Shown: positions 1 through 5,732 of the stretch, in pieces
Layout: the number at the start of each line of letters is the position of its first letter
How positions within the stretch are numbered: the stretch's first letter is position 1
Assembly (NCBI GenBank): GCA_937926195.1
Contig: CALEXZ010000013.1
Span: 1-7,964, forward strand
DNA: 7,964 nt
Direction: 5' to 3'
DNA from: an uncultured Actinomyces sp.
Lineage (GTDB): Bacteria > Actinomycetota > Actinomycetes > Actinomycetales > Actinomycetaceae
The notes under the pieces: generated by a model
Databases searched by the model: none
Seen by the model: only the letters and a program-made list of their open reading frames with translations
What the model was told of the DNA's origin: nothing
Position numbers and translations under genes: made by a program

Positions 1-314
1 AGTTCTGCAAGGCGTACAACGCCGCGACCGAGTCGCAGCGCGGCAACGTCATCCCGGTGGAGATCACGGTCTACGAGGACCGCTCCTTCACCTTCGTGAC
101 CAAGACCCCGCCGGCCGCCGAGCTCATCAAGAAGGCTGCGGGCGTCGCCAAGGGCTCCGCCGCCCCCCACAGCACCAAGGTCGGCACGCTGACGATGGAC
201 CAGGTCAGGGAGATCGCCTCCACCAAGATGGCTGACCTCAACGCCAACGACCTCGACGCCGCCGCGGCCATCATCGCCGGCACCGCCCGCTCGATGGGCA
301 TCACGGTCGCCTGA
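1..314 (+). CDS. rplK: 50S ribosomal protein L11, 3' part (5' end outside window)
   Basis: L11 sits at the base of the ribosomal stalk, binds the GTPase-associated region of 23S rRNA and contacts translation factors. The reading frame is open from base 3, well before the first in-window start-like codon (a GTG at 57), so the gene begins upstream. The 103 visible residues start FCKAYNAAT and contain the L11 hallmarks DRSFTFVTKTPPAAELIKKA and GTARSMGI near the C-terminus, ending in a TGA at 312-314. The family is usually about 140-145 residues, so roughly 40 N-terminal residues are missing only because of the window edge. It lies directly upstream of rplA, the usual rplK-rplA order. Identification is secure. 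Confidence 0.97.
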   Translation, partial: FCKAYNAATESQRGNVIPVEITVYEDRSFTFVTKTPPAAELIKKAAGVAKGSAAPHSTKVGTLTMDQVREIASTKMADLNANDLDAAAAIIAGTARSMGITVA

Positions 315-352
315 TCCGCCCGGCGGACACGACCGACCCCACCAAGACCAAC

Positions 353-385
353 CGTGGAAGGGCCATGCGCGGCCCGCACACCACG
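353..385 (+). promoter_or_regulatory. Two-part GC hairpin in the rplK-rplA spacer
   Basis: In the 88-base spacer, CGTGG (353-357) pairs with CCACG (381-385), and inside it GGGCC (360-364) pairs with GGCCC (371-375) around a 6-base loop. The two helices are separated by an asymmetric internal loop (AA against GCACA). The structure ends 5 bases before the rplA ribosome binding site and leaves it free. L1 is known to repress its own operon in several bacteria by binding an mRNA helix that mimics its 23S site, so this is a candidate for such an element or for an mRNA processing or stability structure. Pairing is seen; function is inference. Confidence 0.4.
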
Positions 386-402
386 ACTGCAAGGAGAAGC
401 AG

Positions 403-1092
403 ATGACCAAGCGCAGCAAGGCCTACCGCGCCGCCGCTGAGAAGATCCAGTCCGGGATCGTCTACACCCCGGCCGAGGCCGTGAAGCTCGCCAAGGCGAC
501 CTCCGTCACGAAGTTCGACGCCACGGTGGACGTCGTCCTGCGACTGGGCGTCGACCCCCGCAAGGCTGACCAGATGGTGCGTGGCACCGTGTCCCTGCCG
601 CACGGTACCGGTAAGACCGCCCGCGTCATCGTCTTCGCCCAGGGCGAGAGGGCCGAGCAGGCCCTCGCCGCGGGTGCTGACGAGGTCGGCGGCGACGAGC
701 TCATCGAGAAGGTCGCCGGAGGCTGGACCGACTTCGACGCCGCCGTCGCCACCCCGGACCTCATGGGCAAGGTCGGCCGCCTGGGCCGCGTGCTCGGCCC
801 CCGTGGCCTCATGCCCAACCCGAAGACCGGCACCGTGACGATGGACGTGGCCAAGGCCGTCACCGACATCAAGGGCGGCCGTATCGAGTTCCGCGTCGAC
901 CGTGCCGCCAACCTCAACTTCATCATCGGCAAGACCTCCTTCACCGAGGAGCAGCTGGTGGAGAACTTCCAGGCCGCCCTGGACGAGGTCCTGCGCCTCA
1001 AGCCCTCGACCTCCAAGGGCCGCTACGTCCTCAAGGCGACGATGACCACGACCATGGGTCCTGGCATCCCGATGGACGTCTCCAAGGCCTGA
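403..1092 (+). CDS. rplA: 50S ribosomal protein L1
   Basis: L1 forms the mobile L1 stalk of the large subunit, helps release E-site tRNA, and in many bacteria represses its own operon by binding mRNA. The protein is 229 residues, the normal full length. It carries the diagnostic central stretch LGRVLGPRGLMPNPKTGTVT and the later GGRIEFRVDRAANLNFIIGK, followed by the typical C-terminal TMGPGIPMDV. The ATG start at 403 is supported by AAGGAG at 391-396, six bases upstream, and by the expected N-terminus MTKRSKAYR. It lies 88 bases after rplK on the same strand, so the two are probably co-transcribed. A hairpin terminator follows it. Nothing is unusual in the coding sequence. Confidence 0.98.
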   Translation: MTKRSKAYRAAAEKIQSGIVYTPAEAVKLAKATSVTKFDATVDVVLRLGVDPRKADQMVRGTVSLPHGTGKTARVIVFAQGERAEQALAAGADEVGGDELIEKVAGGWTDFDAAVATPDLMGKVGRLGRVLGPRGLMPNPKTGTVTMDVAKAVTDIKGGRIEFRVDRAANLNFIIGKTSFTEEQLVENFQAALDEVLRLKPSTSKGRYVLKATMTTTMGPGIPMDVSKA

Positions 1093-1110
1093 GCGCCTGA
1101 CCGACCGCGC

Positions 1111-1144
1111 ACGCCGGCCGTCCCCTCAACGGGGCGGTCGGCGT
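1111..1144 (+). terminator. Hairpin terminator after rplA
   Basis: Left arm 1111-1125 pairs with right arm 1131-1144 around the loop TCAAC. The stem has 14 base pairs, with one G-T wobble and one bulged T (1121). It begins 18 bases after the rplA stop. No T-run follows, as is common for terminators in high-GC actinobacteria. It probably ends the rplK-rplA transcript and separates it from the kinase gene. Confidence 0.7.
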
Positions 1145-1205
1145 CGTCGTCCCGCTCGACGCTGCCCGCCGACCTCGGAGGGCGGAAGCAGACCACGCAG
1201 GCCGG

Positions 1206-1211
1206 TAGCCT
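1206..1211 (+). promoter_or_regulatory. Possible -10 element for the kinase gene (TAGCCT)
   Basis: TAGCCT fits the actinobacterial -10 pattern TAnnnT. It holds the only TA dinucleotide between the rplA terminator and the kinase start, and would give a short leader of about 25 bases. No recognisable -35 hexamer is seen 16-19 bases upstream. The main argument is that a promoter should exist somewhere here because a terminator precedes the gene. Confidence 0.25.
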
Positions 1212-1242
1212 TGGGCCGACGACCCCGACCCAAAGGAGCCCC

Positions 1243-3753
1243 ATGAACGAGCCATCGCGCCCCGAAGCTCGACGGCTGGGCAGCTCCTACGTCCTGGACA
1301 CCCGTATCGGCTCCGGTGCCCAGGGGGAGGTGTGGCGGGCGCACAGCGTCGACGCCCCGCACGAGCCCCTGGCCGTCAAGCTGCTCACGACGAACCCGGC
1401 CGACGACGACCACGTCCTGGAGCGCTTCCTTAAGGAACGCTCAACCCTCATGCGGGTGAGCTCGCCCTACGTCGTCGGCGTGCGCGACATGGTCGTCGAG
1501 GGCTCGACCTTCGCCATCGTCATGAGCTACGTGGGCGGCGGTGACCTGCGCGGGCTCGTCTGCGCGAGCGGGCCCTTCGCACCCGCCGAGACAGCGCGCG
1601 TGGGGGCGCTCATTGCCCGGGGCCTGGCGGCCGTACACGCCGCGGGCATCGTCCACCGGGATATCAAGCCCGCCAACGTGCTCATAGACTGGGGTACCTG
1701 CGCCCGGGGGCAGGGGGACGGTGCCGCGGCCGCCGTGCCCGCCGGTGGCACCGAGGTGGTCCGGGCGGACACCCGCTTCACGCCCCGGCTGGCGGACTTC
1801 GGCGTCGCGCGGCTGACGGAGACGATCAGCTCCTCCCACACCACCGCCTCGGTCGGCACCCCCCTGTACATGGCCCCGGAGGTGCTGGACCCCCGTCCGC
1901 CGAGCTCGGCCGCGGACGTCTACTCCCTCGGCATCGTCCTGTACGAGGTGGCCTGCGGGGTCCCTCCCTTCGCCGGATCACCTGGTCAGGTCCTGTCTCA
2001 GCACGCCCGGCGCGAGCCCGGGCGTCCCGACGGCGTGCCGGACCCCTTGTGGTCGGTGCTCAGCTCAATGCTCACCAAGGACCCTGCGGCCCGGCCGACC
2101 GCCCTTGAGGTGGCCCAGTCCCTGGAGACGCTGACGACGGCGCTGGCCGGGCTGCCCGCGCCCTCCGCCCTCAGTGCGCCGCCCGCGACCCTGCCCTGCG
2201 CCCAGCCCTACGAGTGGGACGCCTCACCGGTGCTGGCCGAGCACGAGGAGGAGACCCTACCCGGCGGTGCCGGCCGTGCCGTCGGGGCGGCCGCGGGCGG
2301 GACTGCGGCCGGGGTGTCCTCCACCGTCCACGAGCAGGTGGCCCCGACCCTGTACGCGGGAGCGCTCCCGGTGCCCACCTCGCCGCCTCTGCACGGGGGG
2401 CCTGCGCCCGCCCCCTCCTCCCCGTCCCCGTCCCCGTACGGGGCGCCGTCGGCCCCGCCCGGGGCTCCTTCCGCCCCGTTCCCGGTGCGGGCCCCTCGTG
2501 CCCGTCGCCGTCGCCGCGGCCTGCTGGTCACCGTGCTCGTGCTCGTCCTCTTCATCGCCCTGGCCGGGGCGGGGGCCTGGTGGTGGACCCACCGTCAGCC
2601 CGAGGCCCTCGACCTCACTGCCCTGCCCGTGCCCGGACGCCCCACACAGATCCAGACGGTCGCCGACGTCGGCGCGCTGCTGGTCGCCCCGGGTGGTGGC
2701 GCCCTGGCCACCTCCCACGACGGCGGCACGTGGCGCCTGCACGACCTGTCCAGCAGCAGCGAGGCCCCCGCGTGGGACGGTAAGTGCTCCTCCGCCGCCT
2801 TCTGGAACGCCACCCACCTCCTGTGCCACCGCAGTGACAGCGAAGGTGGGGACGTGCTGGTCTCCCTCAACGGGACGGACAGCACCGTGCCAGGCCCCCA
2901 GAAGCGCCAGCTGGTGGGAGCGAGCGAGCAGACAGCGGTTGTCGTCGACGGCTACTACAGCGGCTCTCTCGTCGGCGTGAGCACCACCGGTGCTGAGACC
3001 TGGCGCGCCTACGGGGACTACAAGGGCGGGTACGTCGACAACGGCTTCGTCGTCGCCTGGGAGGGGGACAAGAAGGAGCTCGTCGTCCTCAGCGCCGACA
3101 CCGGCGCCGTCCTGCTCACGCGGGCCCTGGACGCCGAGCCCGACTGGGACGAGCCCCTTCCCGGAGGAGTCGGTATCGACGTCGGCCCCCAGACCTTCTA
3201 CGTGCACGACGAGACGTCGGGCACCTGGTCCGTCTACGGCGCCGACGGCACGCTCGCGGGTCAGACGCGCACGAGCCTGCAGCGCACCGGCTGGGTCGCA
3301 TCCGGGGACCTCACCGCCCAGGAGCTCAGCGAGCTGCTCAGCGCAGCCTCCACCGACACTGGGGCGGTGACGGTACGAGGTTCCCAGCGCACCGTCACGC
3401 TCACCGTGAGCACGACCTCCTGCTCCATCAGTGTCAATGGCGTCGCCCTCGCGCTGCCCGCCCGCGAGAGCGGCGAGACCTGTGCGCTCAGCCCCCTGGG
3501 CCTCGTGGGTGACGACAACGCCCTGCTCCTCCAGGTGGGCGACGCCGAGGACGGAAAGAGCAAGACCCGCCAGCTGCTGGCGGCCCAGCTCAGTGACGGC
3601 AGCACCGCCTGGAGTGTTGACGGTGTGCTCGTGTCGGTCCTGCCGGCCTCCCCACGTGCCGGTGGCAGCTTCACGGACCTGCCCGTGCTGGCGACGGAGA
3701 GGACCGCCAACTACCGCACGGACGTCGTGCTCACCGTCGTCGCGGAGGACTGA
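1243..3753 (+). CDS. Transmembrane Ser/Thr protein kinase with a propeller-like ectodomain
   Basis: This is a Hanks-type kinase that would phosphorylate Ser/Thr on cytoplasmic targets. Kinase domain, about residues 16-297: Gly-loop GSGAQGEV (23-30), Lys46 in AVK, likely helix-C Glu65, catalytic HRDIKPAN (138-145, Asp140), DFG (185-187), GTP-LYMAPE ending at 213, DVYSLG (225-230), Arg284. All key residues are present, so it should be active. Thr200 aligns with an activation-loop Thr of mycobacterial PknB and Ser198 with the other. A Pro/Ala/Ser-rich linker (about 300-420) leads to RRRRR (421-425) and one membrane helix (about 426-448), placing the kinase inside. The outside part (449-836) has PQQ/WD-like repeats such as VVLSADTGAVLLT and WSVYGADGT, plus Cys515, 528, 727 and 747. 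There are no PASTA repeats. AAAGGAG at 1232-1238 sets the start. An extra segment before DFG is unusual. Kinase identity is secure; the ligand is unknown. Confidence 0.93.
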   Translation: MNEPSRPEARRLGSSYVLDTRIGSGAQGEVWRAHSVDAPHEPLAVKLLTTNPADDDHVLERFLKERSTLMRVSSPYVVGVRDMVVEGSTFAIVMSYVGGGDLRGLVCASGPFAPAETARVGALIARGLAAVHAAGIVHRDIKPANVLIDWGTCARGQGDGAAAAVPAGGTEVVRADTRFTPRLADFGVARLTETISSSHTTASVGTPLYMAPEVLDPRPPSSAADVYSLGIVLYEVACGVPPFAGSPGQVLSQHARREPGRPDGVPDPLWSVLSSMLTKDPAARPTALEVAQSLETLTTALAGLPAPSALSAPPATLPCAQPYEWDASPVLAEHEEETLPGGAGRAVGAAAGGTAAGVSSTVHEQVAPTLYAGALPVPTSPPLHGGPAPAPSSPSPSPYGAPSAPPGAPSAPFPVRAPRARRRRRGLLVTVLVLVLFIALAGAGAWWWTHRQPEALDLTALPVPGRPTQIQTVADVGALLVAPGGGALATSHDGGTWRLHDLSSSSEAPAWDGKCSSAAFWNATHLLCHRSDSEGGDVLVSLNGTDSTVPGPQKRQLVGASEQTAVVVDGYYSGSLVGVSTTGAETWRAYGDYKGGYVDNGFVVAWEGDKKELVVLSADTGAVLLTRALDAEPDWDEPLPGGVGIDVGPQTFYVHDETSGTWSVYGADGTLAGQTRTSLQRTGWVASGDLTAQELSELLSAASTDTGAVTVRGSQRTVTLTVSTTSCSISVNGVALALPARESGETCALSPLGLVGDDNALLLQVGDAEDGKSKTRQLLAAQLSDGSTAWSVDGVLVSVLPASPRAGGSFTDLPVLATERTANYRTDVVLTVVAED

Positions 3754-3761
3754 GCCCGCGG

Positions 3762-3778
3762 GCCGCCGGTGGGGCGGC
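3762..3778 (+). terminator. Weak hairpin just after the kinase gene
   Basis: GCCGCC (3762-3767) pairs with GGCGGC (3773-3778) around a 5-base loop, starting 9 bases after the kinase stop. The stem is only six pairs and no T-run follows. It may be a weak or partial terminator, leaving open read-through into the lipoprotein gene. Confidence 0.3.
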
Positions 3779-3868
3779 ATCGTGGCGGTATCCGGCTTCC
3801 CACTGGCGGCTATGGGGAACCGCTGCCCATCGTCGTCGGGGCAGGGGCGCGGTACGGTCGCCGTGATC

Positions 3869-3887
3869 CGGTGCCCTCCCGGCACCG
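3869..3887 (+). promoter_or_regulatory. Leader hairpin before the first OmpA-like gene
   Basis: CGGTGCC (3869-3875) and GGCACCG (3881-3887) form a perfect 7-base inverted repeat with a 5-base spacer, ending 9 bases before the AGGAG at 3897-3901. A TAnnnT hexamer (TACGGT, 3853-3858) lies just upstream. If that is a -10 box, the hairpin would sit at the very 5' end of the mRNA, where it could protect the transcript. It could equally be a protein-binding palindrome. Function is not shown. Confidence 0.3.
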
Positions 3888-3906
3888 CCCGCACGCAGGA
3901 GCCCTC

Positions 3907-5457
3907 ATGAGACCCGTCCACGTACCCGTCCTCTCCCGCCGCGTCGTGCTCACCCTGCCGCTGGGAGCTGCGGCCCTCGCCCTGGGCGCCTGCGGCCCCT
4001 CGGTGCCGGCCCCGGCCCCCACCACCGCGGGCGGCTCCGGTGGGGACGCTGCCGCGAGCGCCCGTATGCCCCACGGCACGGAGGAGGTCGAGGTCGCGCT
4101 CGGGCCGCTCGTGCGCGTCGAGGTCGCCGGGCAGGAGGGCTCCGTCCTTCCCATGCGCGTCACCCGGGCGGCCGACGCTGCCGGGGAGCTGACTCCCGGC
4201 GCGGTGCTCATCGGCGGGTTCGTCGAGACCCTGGGCTCCTACAAGCCCCTGCGCCTGGTGGACACCACGGGCCTGAGGGTGTGGACGACGACGAGCACCC
4301 AGTCGCAGTTCGACGCCCTCGCCCCGGGAGCGAGCCAGGATCTCACGGCGACCTTCGGGGCCGTCGACACCGACAACGTCGTCGTCTTCCTGTCCGGCAC
4401 CGGACTGGTGGAGGTGCCCGTCGTCGACGCCGACGACCCCTCGGCCCCTGATCTCGACATGTCCGCTGTCGCCCTGGCCGCCCCCGACCAGAACCTGGCC
4501 GCACCGGTGGACCTTGAGCGCTACATCGAGTCGGTCGACGGATCCAGCTCGGCCATCACCGACGGGGACTCGACCGTCGTCGACCTGGCCAGCGACGTCA
4601 CCTTCGACGTCGACTCCGCCGAGCTCACCGCCGACGCCGAGACCGCCCTGAGCGGCCTGGCCGAGTACCTCGGGCGCTTCAAGTCCGGCAGCCTCACGGT
4701 GACCGGGCACACCGACGACGTGGCCGACGACGCCTACAACCAGAGCCTGTCCGAGCAACGTGCGCAGGCGGTCGTCGACCGGCTCGCCGCGCTGACCGAC
4801 CTGGCGGCGTGGACGTTGACCGTCAGCGGCATGGGGGAGAGCGAGCCGAAGGTGCCCAACACGGACGACGCCTCGCGCGCCGTCAACCGTCGTGTCGAGG
4901 TCGTCGTCGCCCCCGCCCAGGGGACAGGGGAGGAACTTGTGCGCAGCGACGGCGACGCCACGCTTCCCGAGGCAGCGGGGGCCGTCGGCGCTGCCACGCA
5001 GCCGCTCAAGGTCACCGGCCCCCAGGGCTTCGGCTCGCTGACGATCGAGGTGACCAGGATGGAGCGCTCCGGTGCCCTCCTGCTCGGCGAGCTCCTCATC
5101 ACCGGCAGCACGGGTGGCTCCGTGCTGCCGCTGGGCACGGGCTGGCTCGACGACCCCGATGCCGCGCTGGCCAACGCACGCGGCGAGACCGGCGGCCTGG
5201 AGGGAGTGCTGGCGGCCGACGGCCTGACCCTGCTCGTGGGCGCGGACCGGCTCTTCCCGGCCGACTACGTCCTGTCCGGGGCCAGCGCTCACCGTCCGCT
5301 CACCGAGCTCAACCTCCACGAACCGCTCGGCGAGGGCGAGCGGGTGAAGGTCTGTGTCGTGTGGCCCGCGGTCGAGGAGGACACGGTGGTCGTCGACCAC
5401 CCGTCGGCACATCTGCTCTCCGCACCCTGGCGCATCACCGGGGTGACAGTGTCCTGA
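3907..5457 (+). CDS. Predicted lipoprotein with internal OmpA-like peptidoglycan-binding domain
   Basis: A predicted surface lipoprotein of 516 residues that should anchor or sense the cell wall. ATG 3907 is chosen over an in-frame GTG far upstream (3769) because AGGAG (3897-3901) sits 5 bases before it and a signal peptide starts there. The N-terminus has SRR (10-12), a hydrophobic stretch and lipobox LGAC, with Cys29 as the likely lipidated residue. A Pro/Gly/Ala linker follows, then a beta-rich module (about 58-175) containing GPLVRV and ending VPVVD. The OmpA-like domain spans about 223-335: TFDVDSAEL, GHTDD with Asp270, Arg285 in SEQRAQAV, and NRRVE (327-331). The Asp-Arg pair, 15 apart, matches the diaminopimelate-binding pair of OmpA. 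A second beta-rich module (about 366-516) has CVVWP and DTVVVD. It lies 153 bases after the kinase gene and is a diverged relative of the next two genes. The biological role is unknown. Confidence 0.85.
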   Translation: MRPVHVPVLSRRVVLTLPLGAAALALGACGPSVPAPAPTTAGGSGGDAAASARMPHGTEEVEVALGPLVRVEVAGQEGSVLPMRVTRAADAAGELTPGAVLIGGFVETLGSYKPLRLVDTTGLRVWTTTSTQSQFDALAPGASQDLTATFGAVDTDNVVVFLSGTGLVEVPVVDADDPSAPDLDMSAVALAAPDQNLAAPVDLERYIESVDGSSSAITDGDSTVVDLASDVTFDVDSAELTADAETALSGLAEYLGRFKSGSLTVTGHTDDVADDAYNQSLSEQRAQAVVDRLAALTDLAAWTLTVSGMGESEPKVPNTDDASRAVNRRVEVVVAPAQGTGEELVRSDGDATLPEAAGAVGAATQPLKVTGPQGFGSLTIEVTRMERSGALLLGELLITGSTGGSVLPLGTGWLDDPDAALANARGETGGLEGVLAADGLTLLVGADRLFPADYVLSGASAHRPLTELNLHEPLGEGERVKVCVVWPAVEEDTVVVDHPSAHLLSAPWRITGVTVS

Positions 5458-5561
5458 CGAGGCACGGACACCGCGCCGCCCTTGACCCGTACGGCGACGG
5501 CAAGGGTGTCGGCGGTCGTGTGGAGGAGGGGCTGACTCAGGTCCCCGCTCAGGGGTGACGA

Positions 5562-5591
5562 GCGCTCGTGGGGAGCACTCCCCATGAGCGC
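5562..5591 (+). terminator. Strong 30-base inverted repeat between OmpA-like genes (terminator or operator)
   Basis: GCGCTC (5562-5567) mirrors GAGCGC (5586-5591), and TGGGGAG (5569-5575) mirrors CTCCCCA (5578-5584). One G-T wobble lies between the two blocks and CA is at the centre. As RNA it forms a stem of about 13 pairs with a 4-base loop. It begins 105 bases after the upstream stop. No T-run follows. A terminator for the 3907 gene is the simplest reading. Its near-perfect dyad symmetry and its position 17 bases before TAGGGT (5608-5613) also allow an operator for the next gene. Confidence 0.55.
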
Positions 5592-5607
5592 GGTGCTCTG
5601 CGTCGCA

Positions 5608-5613
5608 TAGGGT
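5608..5613 (+). promoter_or_regulatory. Possible -10 element for the tandem OmpA-like genes (TAGGGT)
   Basis: TAGGGT matches TAnnnT and would give a leader of about 110 bases. The hexamer 17 bases upstream (TGAGCG, 5585-5590) is a poor -35 and lies inside the right arm of the inverted repeat at 5562-5591. This is weak evidence, listed because that hairpin separates the downstream pair from the preceding gene. Confidence 0.2.
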
Positions 5614-5732
5614 CGGGACGACCGATGCCCCGCTGTGGTGGTTCCCGGTTGACTGGCGTATCGCCCGTGGCGCGGCTCCCCAACGAGCCCGGGTGCTCCG
5701 CCACCGTCCTGATCCCTGCGTGAGGAGCTGTG

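Noticed and set aside
3853..3858. TACGGT as a -10 promoter element for the 3907 gene
   Set aside because: There is no -35 match upstream, and a single TAnnnT hexamer is weak. It is mentioned only as context for the leader hairpin.
3769..3906. A 46-codon upstream extension of the first OmpA-like gene from a GTG
   Set aside because: It would bury the signal peptide inside the protein, and ATG 3907 has an AGGAG at the right distance. The extension reads as random Gly/Arg/Pro-rich sequence.
2257..5412. A 1051-codon open frame on the minus strand crossing the kinase and first OmpA-like genes
   Set aside because: It runs antisense through two well-supported genes and the spacer between them. Its translation is low-complexity Gly/Arg/Ala/Val with no recognisable domain. 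Long antisense open frames are expected in very GC-rich coding DNA.
5543..5555. Small CCCC/GGGG hairpin between the OmpA-like genes
   Set aside because: Only four pairs, likely by chance in GC-rich DNA. The much stronger inverted repeat at 5562-5591 lies next to it.
5649..5654. TTGACT as a -35 element before the tandem pair
   Set aside because: No acceptable -10 hexamer lies 16-19 bases downstream; that stretch is GC-rich (GCGGCT).
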